64,000 bases of DNA. Source: Icerya purchasi (lineage: Eukaryota > Arthropoda > Insecta > Hemiptera > Monophlebidae). The stretch spans positions 458,861,576 to 458,925,575 of the forward strand of contig CM077116.1 of NCBI GenBank assembly GCA_039619475.1, read 5' to 3'. Below the pieces are notes generated by a model. It did not search any database, was not told where the DNA came from, and saw only the letters and a program-made list of their open reading frames with translations. Of this stretch, positions 1 to 9,639 are shown piece after piece (positions within the stretch are counted from its first letter, which is position 1; each line of letters begins with the position of its first letter). A program made the translations under genes and the position numbers.

Positions 1-337
1 CAAGGAAATATAGACGCATTCTGCAGTTACCGCAAATTTACTTTTACTAACATATTTCTTTACACTCGGCTTCTTAAATTTCCCTCGAACCCGTTCTCCT
101 TTGCAGTTTCGCTTTGTAAGCTCTACTGCAGAAAGTGTCATAATGTTATTATCGGAGCGTGAAACGCTTTGCCGAAATTACGGTTTTCCTATTTTTTCAA
201 ACAAAACCGGCAATGCGAGTAGAACGTTTTGAATCTTTATCGAGAATTAATAAATAAATGTGCTAGGCGCTGTTTTAATTAAAATCATATTAATACTTTA
301 AAATGTAGATTTTGTAATTTTATTAAATTATACTTAT

Positions 338-375
338 ATGCAGCATTATTTATATATATATATATATATGCAGCA

Positions 376-418
<43 letters not shown>

Positions 419-421
419 GCA

Positions 422-474
<53 letters not shown>
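338..474. repeat. TA microsatellite with interspersed 20-nt unit
   Basis: Long TA runs are interrupted three times by the phrase TGCAGCATTATTTATATATA, giving a compound minisatellite. The apparent reading frame through it (Tyr-Ile repeats) is a by-product of the TA run and not a gene. Confidence 0.9.
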
Positions 475-475
<1 letters not shown>

Positions 476-539
476 TACACTGGGGTTAAAACGAACATCT
501 TGTTATCTAAGTTAGCACAATCTTAAATTAGATTTATCG

Positions 540-1500
540 TTTCTGAACATTTTATAAAATATTAAAATATTTCTTTTTTAAGGTTAAGTAGTAAAAAAAT
601 GTGGCATCTGGTCTCTCCGGCATGACAATCTTCTACACTAGACCATAAAACTAATTTAAAAATGATGAAATAGTAATGAAGTCTATTCAAAATTTTCTGA
701 CCAGCCTCTAAAAATAATCTCTATCCTTTAACTACTGTTACATATTGCTGAACTTCCGCCTTCCGTTTTTAAATTTAACCCGAGTACATTATTATCCCAG
801 CAACAAAAATTACCTCCCTTCTGGATGTATTCAAAAAAGCAAAGCACCTACTCCCACAATTTCGCTGCACCCGTTCTCCGTATTTTATTCCAAAATTTTA
901 CTTAGGCGTGCAATTCTAATAATGAAAATTAACCTCAAGTTTTCTCTCCCTTCTATTTATATGCATTCAGAAATCTACGGAAACCCGCTCCTCCCCCACT
1001 AGGTGTCTGCAAAAATCTCACGGTAAGTATTTAAAATTAGTCTAAACGTATTATTATGTCACCAAAAAATAATCTTTCACATCCCTTCATCTATCGCAAT
1101 ATGTGAACTCAATATTCCAACCATATAATTAATTTTTCCTATAATTATTTACGTTTTTTTGCTCCTCCTTTTTTATTTATACTTTTACCCCATTTTTTTT
1201 TACAACTAAAACTCGGCAGTTCCCACAGTCAATTACTGAACCCTCCCGCTCTGATGTAGGTTAGTAATATTTTTATTTCAGGTACAACGCCACCACCTGA
1301 ATGTACGAATGCGCACTATCTGTTCCTATATGCATCCAAGCGCCACCACTGAATCGATAAATTATTTTTGAGGGATGTATTTACAAGCGCATAATAACAC
1401 TCAGCCATGACGGGGTCAAATTTTTTAAGAAATATGAAAAATATAAAATAAATAAATATATACAATATATACAAAATTTCTTAAATTTCCATACAGGTAC
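540..1500. other. No recognisable feature
   Basis: AT-rich DNA with only short random open frames. I see no transposon protein motif, RNA gene or clear repeat here. Confidence 0.5.
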
Positions 1501-1508
1501 ACTGTCCA

Positions 1509-1509
<1 letters not shown>

Positions 1510-1561
<52 letters not shown>

Positions 1562-1562
1562 A
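1510..1562. repeat. TA/TG microsatellite
   Basis: About 20 TA dinucleotides are followed by a short GTATGTGTGTG run. It lies just outside the left arm of the large inverted repeat that starts at 1580. Confidence 0.9.
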
Positions 1563-1579
1563 TAACGGTTAGCAATTAT

Positions 1580-2228
1580 CCCAGTTTCGTTATTATCTTC
1601 TCTGAAAATTCTATATATTTTTTTAATTTGTTCGAAGCCACAGTATTTGATAACATTAAAAACAATACATAGGTCATTAGCATACAAAATTAATTCATAA
1701 CTTACATTAAAAATGTTGTAAAAATTCCTGCGTTATAGAGAAAAATGTAACAGGTTCCATAAGATGAGTACCAAAATAAAATCCTGAGAAACATCGTAAC
1801 ATGATTTCTTTGCACTGGTTGAACCGTTAATATTAACATTCGCAGCCGTGCCTAACCAAGTATGGATTAAAGTAATTTTCCTTTATATATGGTAGCAGCT
1901 GGTCAGCAATTATTGACATAATTAAGGAAAATTACTTTAATCCATACTTGGTTAGGCAGGGCTGCGAATGTTAATATTAACGGTTCAACCAGTGCAAAGA
2001 AATCATGCTGTGATGTTTCTCAGGATTTTGCTCTAGTACTCATCTTACGGAACCTGTTACGATTTTCTCTATAACGTAAGAATTTTTGCAACAGTTTTAA
2101 TATCAGTTATAAATTAATGTTGTATGCTAATGACCTATATCTTGTTTTTAATGATATCAAATACTGTGGCTTCGAACAAATTGAAAAAATATATAAAAAT
2201 TTTCAGAGGAGATAATAGCGAAACTGGG
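1580..2228. repeat. Foldback of two head-to-head LINE RT fragments
   Basis: The arms (about 1580-1884 and 1922-2228) are near-identical reverse complements around a spacer of about 37 bp. Each arm encodes the same piece of a non-LTR reverse transcriptase. The right arm reads on the plus strand through INGSTSAKKS to a YANDL box near 2130, and the left arm reads the same on the minus strand. YANDL corresponds to the catalytic YADDL box of LINE RT with the first Asp changed to Asn. In-frame stops break both copies. The structure is an inverted duplication of one LINE fragment, not a classical inverted-repeat transposon. Confidence 0.8.
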
Positions 2229-2339
2229 ACTTACATTTTCCACGTTTAGATGTTAGTTTTTTGTGTTTGGTAGAAAGAGGGTTGTGTATATAATTAAAAA
2301 TCTAAAACTCATCTCTAGTCGCCCTGTTCAGTAGGGTTC

Positions 2340-2490
2340 GGTACATTTCGCCTTAAGCATGATTCGCCGAAACCGATTTTTCCACCGGTATTATAACAAA
2401 CAGATATTTGTCTTTAAAGCCGAGGGAAAATTTTAAATTTCGCTAATCCGTTAAATTTATTTACTTTCATTTGTTCATTCTATTAATGCT
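2340..2490 (+). repeat. Left member of a diverged inverted repeat pair
   Basis: This stretch matches the reverse complement of about 5975-6105. Shared blocks include GGTACATTTCGCC, ATTTCGCTAAT and GTTAAATTTATTTA in the same order, with one insertion of about 30 bp here. I judge identity by eye at roughly three quarters. The pair brackets the retroelement nest. Confidence 0.6.
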
Positions 2491-2654
2491 GAATGAATTA
2501 ATGGATTTTTTTTTTTTAAACCACACCGGTCTTGGACGAAACCATTGGCGACGCTTTCTCTATCACTATCTTTTCTCACGTTACTTCTCTACCTATCGGC
2601 TGGTGTACGCCAGCTGTTTACAATGAACCCTGATTGCTTTATTAATGATTTGCG

Positions 2655-2815
2655 ATGCATACTTTTTTCGAGCAAGCTATTACATCAAAGGATGGAATTA
2701 TAGTCGGCAGAAAAAGAATATCTAATATCAGATACGCTGTTGATACAGTACTGATATTAGTAAACCTTTCCGGATTACAAGAAATGCTTACACGGATTCA
2801 TGAAGTTAGACTAAT
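2655..2815 (+). pseudogene. LINE reverse transcriptase fragment (YADD region)
   Basis: About 50 codons translate to the region around RT motif C of an endonuclease-RT LINE. They contain a KRISNIRYAVDTVLI segment, where family members have RYADDTVL, followed by a leucine-rich helix start (LQEMLTRI). The first catalytic Asp is Val here, so the enzyme would be dead. The upstream palm and downstream thumb are missing, so it is an isolated scrap. It abuts the 3' side of the Penelope-like element on the opposite strand. Confidence 0.7.
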
Positions 2816-3040
2816 TATGTGTTATTTCTTCCTGTAATCGCTTGTCTCAATAATATGATAAGTTATAAATATTATATTTTAAAAACCCTTAAATTACGTT
2901 ACAAATGTTATATATTTTTATATATTGCACGGACACAGAGTACCTTTCAATTCATTAAAACATATAACTTTATTTATATTAAATTATTAATTAAATTAAA
3001 TACAAGTTTTAAAAACATTATTAATTCACAAAATATATAT

Positions 3041-3092
3041 AAAATTCGTCCTACCGGTTTCGTCTACTTGACATATTCATGGACTGAATTTT
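3041..3092 (-). ncRNA. Possible degraded hammerhead-like motif of the Penelope 3' region
   Basis: On the minus strand, GTC-AAGTA-GAC is followed directly by GAAACCGGTAGGAC. This is the arrangement of stem II and the 3' core of a hammerhead ribozyme. AAAATTC...GTCC and GGAC-GAATTTT can pair around it. The 5' core reads ATGAATAT instead of CTGANGA, so it would probably be inactive. Hammerheads are known in Penelope terminal repeats. This identification is by eye and tentative. Confidence 0.35.
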
Positions 3093-3289
3093 GTTGTATT
3101 ATTTATTTACATGTTTGGTCATTATTAAAGATATAGATCTATATATTATAATTGTTGGTCTATGTAATATAAAATTTAAAATTTAATAAATAATAATGAA
3201 TTAAATATAAAAATAAAGGTAAATATATAGTTACAATTGAATAATATTGAACAATATAATTAAATGATGCGTATGAATTTGTTAATATT

Positions 3290-4371
3290 TTATTTTTGGT
3301 TTTCATAAAGTTTTATATTATATAAAGTGTTTTGTGGTATTGTTTGTTGTATATTTAATATTTTATCTTTGTATTTATTAATGTAATATTCTTCAGCTAT
3401 ATTTAAGATTTTATTATCTGTAACTATTTTTAAAATTAGCATGTCTGTTTGTATATTGTAAGTTGTCGTGTGGTTTTGTTGTATTATATGGTCAGCAAAT
3501 GTTGATTTATCAAGATACTTATATTTAATTGCGTATACATGTTCTTTATATCTAGTTTTGAAATTCCTTTTTGTTAGTCCTATGTAAACTTTATTACAAT
3601 TATTACATCTTAATAAATATATTCCTGGTTTTTTGTATATGGTATCATTATTATTATTTTCTGAGTTTAGAGTTATCGACTTATTTAATAGTTTATTATT
3701 TGTTTTAAATCCAATTTTATTATTTTTGAAAATGTTTGTTAATGTATTTATATTTTGATTAATATATGTAAATGTTATCCATTCTTCTTTTCTAGTTTTT
3801 GATTGATTTATTATATTTTATTTTGTTTATTATTTTTTGATTTAATTTGTCAATAATATTTGGATTGTAGTTATTATTTTTTGCTATTTGTTTTATCAGA
3901 TTCATTTCATTATTTTTGTTTCTGTTATTCATTGGGGTATTGTGTATTCTGTGTAAATATGTTATAAAGGTTTAGTATTTATGTGTTTTTGGATGATTTG
4001 ATGTTTTGTTTATGATGGCGTCTGTTTGTGTTGTTTTATGATATATGTTATAATTTATGTTATTATTATTTATTTGTATATTTATATCTAAATAATTTAT
4101 AGTATTATTATTTCCAATTTCTATAGTGTATTGTAAATTTGGTGAAATGTGATTTATGAAATTTAAAAAATGCATGTGGTGATTAGAATTTTCATCAAAA
4201 ATACAAAAAATATCATCGACATATCTTACATAGAAAATAATGTGGTGTAATCGTAAATTGTTAGTTATTATGTTGTCCTCGTAATATTGTAATACTATTT
4301 CAGCTAATAATGATGAAATTGGTGATCCCATTAGTAGTCCTGATTTTTGTATAAATATTTCGTTATTAAAT
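3290..4371 (-). pseudogene. Penelope-like RT core plus GIY-YIG endonuclease
   Basis: After the nested insertion the frame resumes with LLMGSPISSLLAEI (RT motif B region) and RYVDDIF (catalytic YVDD, about 4210-4222). It continues through NYLDI and SNHPKTHKY to an in-frame TAA at 3972-3974. Past that stop the same frame continues, then a 1-nt shift near 3805 leads into the nuclease. The nuclease shows GIY (3619-3627), ten residues with a CxxC pair, then YIG (3588-3596), then TKRNFKTRYKEH, and ends at TAA 3290-3292. Penelope-like elements pair RT with this nuclease for target cleavage. The protein is clearly inactive here. Confidence 0.88.
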
Positions 4372-4375
4372 AATT

Positions 4376-4612
4376 ATGCAAAGAGTACAGAATAAGATAC
4401 TACGCACGATCATCTCTGCTCCATGGTACATAACCAACATCACGATCCATGAAGATCTTGGAGTTCAATTTGTAAAAAATGAAATAGAAACTGCTGCCCG
4501 ACGATATGCTGCCAGATTGAAAGAACATCCTAATAGTACAGCAAAAGAACTGCTGAGTAATCCAAGCGAGGGACGTAGGCTGAATAGGAAACGACCTCAA
4601 GATCTCTTATAA
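4376..4612 (+). pseudogene. C-terminus of Jockey-type ORF2
   Basis: About 78 codons match the extreme C-terminus of insect Jockey-type reverse transcriptases, beyond the RT domain. The open frame is intact to its natural stop, but the endonuclease and RT domains are absent, so it cannot encode an active protein. Confidence 0.85.
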
Positions 4613-4640
4613 ATTAAAAAAGTATAAATAATATGTGTGT

Positions 4641-4724
4641 GTGTGCTAATGTGTGAGGGTGTATGTGCGTGTGCTGATGTGTGAGGGTGTATGTGCGTGT
4701 GCTGATGTGTGTGAGTGTATGTGC
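4641..4724. repeat. 28-bp minisatellite, three units
   Basis: Three direct units of 28 bp (4641-4668, 4669-4696, 4697-4724) have the core GATGTGTGAGGGTGTATGTG. They differ at a few positions and lie inside the 3' region of the nested Jockey fragment. Confidence 0.85.
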
Positions 4725-4928
4725 GTGTGTGATGGTATGTATGTGTCCATGAGAATGCAAAAATATGTGTGTATGCATTTTGTATACACATATATAAGTT
4801 AATTTTAGCACCCTTCACTGGTTGGGTTGCTTATTCATGTCATTTTAACTTATTCCATAGATTACCAAATAGTTGATAAGACTAGGTGTAAAATAGCAAG
4901 ATATATATAAAAAAAAAAAAAAAAAAAA

Positions 4929-5600
4929 TTTAAAATAATTTTGTTTTGTTAATATTGAGATTATGTTAATTATTTCGTTGATTTGTATAGGATTAATATT
5001 TTTCTTTTTTAGGATTTTTTCTGTAATTTTAATTAAGTTAGTTATGGGTATATTCGTATATATAAGTTTACTATGTCATATGATACTAATAAGCATTTAT
5101 TATTAATTTGAATATCTTTAAGTTTATTAATAAGTTCATTTCTATTTGTAATTGCAAATTTATTATTTAATTGCATTAAATTTGTTAATGTTTTATTAAT
5201 ATATTTTGCTACATAGTATGATGGTGCAGTTATGTGATTAGTTAATGGTCTAATTGGTTTATCTGGTTTGTGTAATTTTATTAGTGGATTTAATACGGGA
5301 GGTGATGGATTATTTTTTATATATTTCCAAATCATATTTTTGTCAAACGTTATTGGATTTTCTTTCATTAAAAGTTTTATTTCTTTTTGAAATTTGTTAG
5401 TAGGATCTATGCTGGTTTTGGTTATATTGTTATTATTAATAAATTCCATTGTTTTTTCAATTAAACTATCTTTTTTAATTATTATAAAACTATTATTTTT
5501 ATCTGCTTTTGTTATTACACAGTTGTTATTCTTGAGTTTATGATTAAAATTTTTGATTGTATCAATGTATTTATTGCTTGTATTATTTATGTTTTTTCTT
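4929..5600 (-). pseudogene. Penelope-like RT, N-terminal half
   Basis: The frame runs from about 5600 and includes CVITKADKN, PLIKLHKPDKPIRPL and LVSYDIVNLY. These match the fingers and motif A of Penelope RTs, which typically show ITKADK, KxHKP, RP and SFDVxxLF. A 2-nt insertion near 5053 moves the frame, after which the reading continues through a Lys/Ile/Asn-rich stretch to the nested LINE poly(A). No convincing start codon was found upstream of the conserved region. Base composition is extremely AT-rich, so Asn, Ile and Lys dominate. Confidence 0.85.
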
Positions 5601-5779
5601 TTTCTTTATTCTCCCTCCATCCGCCTAATGTTTTCGACTGAAGTTACTCATTTAATGTTGCACATTGAAAAGACGCCACAAATTTCTAATCCATATTTCT
5701 ACGTAGTTGTAATCATCGATTGATAAATCAATCTTCTGCACTGTAAATTCACAGCGAATTACAAAGATATCAGAACATT

Positions 5780-5952
5780 TTATAATAAAATCATTAGTAA
5801 AAGTCAAATTAGAAAGCAAATATTTTAAAGGAGAAAAAATTGTTCTAAAAAAAAAGTAAACTTTAATTAGGTTTACTTTTTTTTTTAGAACAACTTTTTC
5901 TCCTTTAAAATATTTGCATTCCAATTTGACTTTTAATAGTGATTTTATAATA
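5780..5952. repeat. Near-perfect hairpin repeat
   Basis: The arms (about 5780-5863 and 5868-5952) are almost exact reverse complements separated by only a few bases. Both contain AAATATTTTAAAGGAGAAAAA or its complement. The overlapping open frame is produced by the palindrome and is not a gene. It looks like a small foldback or MITE. Confidence 0.8.
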
Positions 5953-5974
5953 AAAGGTTTCTATAATTTATAAA

Positions 5975-6105
5975 TTTATTCAACACTAATCGAATGAATG
6001 AATAAAAATAAATAAATTTAACATATTAGCGAAATTGAAAACTCTCCCTCGATTTTAAATATAAACACTTGTTTATTATAACGGCGACGGCGAAATGTAC
6101 CTTGG
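5975..6105 (-). repeat. Right member of the diverged inverted repeat pair
   Basis: The reverse complement of this interval matches 2340-2490 (see there). Together they enclose about 3.5 kb holding the LINE scrap, the Penelope-like element and the hairpin. They could be termini of a composite element or two independent copies of a dispersed repeat. Confidence 0.6.
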
Positions 6106-6199
6106 GCAAACTGTGCTCGCAGCGAAATGTGCCCGAAGTAAAACGTGATGGTCCTTGTTCAATGTACAGCCATACTGAAATATGTCGGCATTTTTATTG

Positions 6200-6880
6200 A
6201 CTAACCTCAATTACATTTGTTCATTCTTCGTGCCCTTCTTTTTATCAGATCCTCTCTTGTCTCTCGTAATATCCTTATCCTTTCAAATGCTCAACGCGTG
6301 TTACAGGCTATCGCATCTCCTTTTCCTTCTCACTCAACCGAATACGTTATCCTTCTTATTCACTCGTTGGTTCTTAATCCCTTGCTCTCAATACAAACTG
6401 ATCTCTTTTAGGCTCCGAGGGAAGTGACTCATTCGCTCGGTTATCTTTTTCTTCTTCTGGTAGGTTTCTTTCCGCTTTCTCATCTTCCATTATTAACTTT
6501 CTGTCTACAGCTGTTCATTCCAAACTTTAGTTTAACTCTTACGCATCCTCATTCTGTAACCGGGGTTCCCCTTTCTCATCAATTGAACTTTCCCTGGTTT
6601 CTTAACTTTCCTTCCATGCGTTGTTGTTGTTATCCCTCTGCGATTTGAGGTCTGCGTTTTGGACACAGTTTGCTCCTTTTTCTTTTTTTCTCTTGTATCA
6701 TTTCCGTATTATCATCTATCATTTGTGACCCCGATCACAATAATATTAGACTGTTCATCACTTTCAACTGAGCAAACACTTATTTTTATTTCTCTCTTTT
6801 TTCTCTCTTCTTCTATTCCTCAATTGCTTCGATTGGTGGTTAATCTTCCTGGAAGTACTATACTTAGAATCGCGATGCTT
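6200..6880 (+). pseudogene. I-like LINE fragment, RNase H to C-terminus (copy B)
   Basis: The strand is strongly pyrimidine-rich, like the other copies in this window. One frame reads VLQAIASPFPSHSTEYV, matching the RNase H region of copies A and C. A second frame downstream reads PWFLNFPSM and GLRFGHSLLL, matching PWISNFSSM and CRLRFGHNLLL in copy C. Several frameshifts and stops break it. The 5' part (ORF1, endonuclease, RT) and a poly(A) tail are missing. Confidence 0.65.
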
Positions 6881-6894
6881 TTAAATCTCTAGCA

Positions 6895-7260
6895 TGCGCT
6901 CTCTGTTTCACTAACTGTTAATTATCTGCTTTGATGTCTTCCAATATTTGCGTAATGAATTTCTGTCTCGGTCTTCCCCTTGATCTTTTTCCGTTTATCA
7001 ATCCGTCTATTATTGTTGTTAAGTATCTATTAAACTCTCTTTTTTACACGCGGTAGTCCCACTCCATAAAATGTTTCATTCATTCTCTCCCTTTCTTTTC
7101 CTTGTGTTATCCAAGCTCTTGATTCTTTTTTATCGGCTATTTCTGATCGAGTAAAGATCTCCTTTTCGTATTATTTTATTTTCTTCGGCCAGTATTCATG
7201 TTGAGAATTCTTTTCTTCTGAACAATAAAAATCGGTCTATCTTTCTCGAGTTATCTGAGA
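6895..7260 (-). pseudogene. LINE C-terminal fragment (GKR-RGRPR type)
   Basis: The minus strand reads IIDGLINGKRSRGRPRQKFI followed by TQILEDIKAD and a stop. This is the basic C-terminal motif of a large class of insect endonuclease-RT LINEs. A related tail lies at 31420-31590 on the plus strand. Sequence up to about 7260 may be further C-terminal domain with frameshifts, but I cannot align it reliably. Confidence 0.65.
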
Positions 7261-7264
7261 ATGC

Positions 7265-9600
7265 AACGTTGTATAAGTTTTAGTTTATATATTACATTTT
7301 TTTATAACATAAAGAGTAAATTCAAATATAAACCTATTATATAGAATAATCTGATTAACTTTTGCTGCATTAGTACAACATATTTTATATCGTTAAAAAT
7401 ATGTGTAAAATGTATTTAATATATTAACATTAGTACATGTATTAAGCAAGGGATTAATAGTTGAAATTTTAGTAATTATCAAAAAAAAATAGTAGCCGAC
7501 AAAAACTAATTTAAACCGGAATTCATTATCTAGATCAATAGTTCAATATCGGCTACATTCGATTTTAAAACCACTTCAGTATAATTGATTATAATTGTAC
7601 ACCTAAATTTTTGTGAACATACCTTGGTTGTTATAGTCGGTGTGTTACGTTCTTGTCATCCTAACCACATTACCTCCTACTATGTATTAGTACACTTGCA
7701 GAGCCTTACTTTCACACCTATAATAATTTAACCGCGCCATGCTGTTGAATTGCATTCATGTTTTATATACATATGTATCGCGCATTTTGCAACAAATAAA
7801 AAAAAGCTTACGCAGTTGCTTTGTACCTTTGCACGCAGATTTATACAATACACAATATCCATCCTCCTCTCCCCCCGTGAGAAAAAAAAAACTATCGTTG
7901 ATAATGTAGTACAAATTCCGGTGTATGCATTAATTCTTTGCTTTTACATTACTCAGCCGTTCATATAAATTTAACTAATTCTTTTCTACAGCATTTCGAA
8001 TTTACTGAAGACTATCACAGTCTTTGCAAATAGTTGAATAGTTCCTATATACAACACGTTGGAATTTTTTTTTCTTTTTTAATTTCTTCCCTGAGTCTAT
8101 ACTCAGCGTCATTAGAAACTTTTAACATTCCCCGCATATAATTATTACCAACTCCTTTAAGATGTTTTCTATTTCTCCAAGTTTTTTATCAATTATTTCC
8201 TCGAAAAATTTGTTTTTCGGTCAATAAAAAACCACTTTTGCATTTAACTTATGTATTAAATATTCGAATCGCGCAATTTCGCTTTTACTTCCATTTTATG
8301 TTTCGAAACTCGCGTACATAACGTTGCAAAATCATTAGGTAATGTATTTAATTTATCCGTTAATTTTTTAATACATATCCGGGAAACTTAAATATCGTAT
8401 CACCATTAAATTTCAGAAGTCGTTATCTTCTGATCTTGATTACTGAATCTACTAATTTTATCATTACTATACGAAATCTTCCGTTCAATATCATTCTGTA
8501 ATCGATAACGTTTTGTATATATAACACAATGCATTCGTCCGCAATAGATGCTTCTAACTTATCAGCCTTATAATTACGCAGCTGTACAAGTTTTTTCATC
8601 TGTTTGTGTGATACCATTCGGACTTGTGAAATTATCGATATATAATAATCGTCTTCCCGTAAAATTGTAACTTTCATTAGAATCTGAAGAGACATCTATT
8701 AATTAAAACTTCATTATCAACTGAGGAGGAGGAATTTTCTGTATTACAGAATCCTAACCATTTGCCTAATGATTTTCTGACGTCGAACAAAGCGCTCAAT
8801 CAAGTATAAATTCGGATTAGTTTCTTTTTATAAAATTCTTCCGCATAAAGAGGATCAACTAAAAATTTACCGGTTCTATAGGTCATAAGGAAGGTAGACA
8901 TTACCGTATTTATAGTAAATAATTCACCAGTTCAATTAAGAGTACATCTCCTTCCCGACAATAATGTTTTAACTTTACTAGTACGTTGCCAGCTTCAAAC
9001 TTTTTCAATCTCATAGGAGAAAAGAAACGATCGTTGGCTTAACTACATTCTTATACTTTCGACAATATTTTTTTCAATGTTCAAAAAGTTTTAATGATAT
9101 TCGATGAAAAGATCGGAAGTTATTTATGCCTTTCTGGAAGTGGACTACGGTTATAATTAGTTCCATATATTGGTGTAAATCAGAAGCAGATTTTTCAACA
9201 TTAATTCTAATTTAACTAATAAAGCTGTAACCAGTTTGAATGTTTTATCGTATGCGAAAAAAAAATAAAAAAAAATTATAATTTCTAAATTTTCAAAAAG
9301 TTTTTGATTTAGGTGGATCACCACCATTATTGATGATTTGAATATTTTATATTAAAAGAAATATGTGATTTTATATAATTCACACTAACTTATTTTAAAA
9401 ATTTTTTCAAGTCAAAAAGTTTGCTTAAGAAAACGAATTACGATTAATTACGGCCTTCTCATTATCTTCAAATTCCATCGATGAAATGCCGGAACATAAA
9501 AAATAATTTTTCCAAAATTCAGGATTTTCATCGCCCCGAGGGTACAAAAATATGAAATTGTAATATCGGCTATGTTTATGCTATCTTGGCCTTTTTTCAA
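7265..9600. other. No recognisable feature
   Basis: AT-rich DNA with short A and T runs. The longest open frame (8423-8695, minus) has no familiar motif. Nothing here can be supported as a gene. Confidence 0.5.
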
Positions 9601-9639
9601 ATAGGCGCCTCACATTCCACGAGCAGATTAATTTTCTCT

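Larger units (their letters stand above)
4372..4928 (+). mobile_element. 5'-truncated Jockey-type LINE 3' end
   Basis: The fragment begins in coding sequence just before QRVQNKILRTI. It keeps the Jockey C-terminus (APWYITNITIHEDLGV, RYAARLKEHPN, RRLNRKRPQDLL), ends the frame at about 4612, has a 3' region with a GT-rich minisatellite, and finishes in a poly(A) run at about 4908-4928. Truncation at the 5' end and a 3' poly(A) are what target-primed reverse transcription leaves. Any target-site duplication is only a few AT-rich bases and ambiguous. Confidence 0.88.
3035..5600 (-). mobile_element. Penelope-like element, degraded, split by a nested LINE
   Basis: Reading the minus strand gives a Penelope-like polyprotein: an N-terminal RT part (5600-4929), RT core with YVDD (4371 to about 3810), and a C-terminal GIY-YIG nuclease (about 3810-3290). 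A plus-strand Jockey 3' end (4372-4928) separates the RT parts. The reading continues across that insertion, so the LINE landed in an existing element. Other lesions are a 2-nt frameshift near 5053, an in-frame TAA at 3972-3974 and a 1-nt frameshift near 3805. Downstream of the stop, GACGAAACCGG on the minus strand (around 3052-3064) resembles the terminal repeat of such elements. The outer boundaries are approximate. Confidence 0.85.

Noticed and set aside
338..526. Open frame of Tyr-Ile repeats
   Set aside because: It is the translation of a TA microsatellite; no codon structure beyond the repeat.
4597..4818. His/Thr-rich open frames on the minus strand
   Set aside because: They are translations of the GT-rich minisatellite in the Jockey 3' region.
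5652..5924. 90-codon minus-strand open frame
   Set aside because: Much of it is generated by the hairpin repeat at 5780-5952.
8423..8695. 90-codon minus-strand open frame
   Set aside because: No recognisable motif, AT-rich composition, no neighbouring support; length is within chance expectation.
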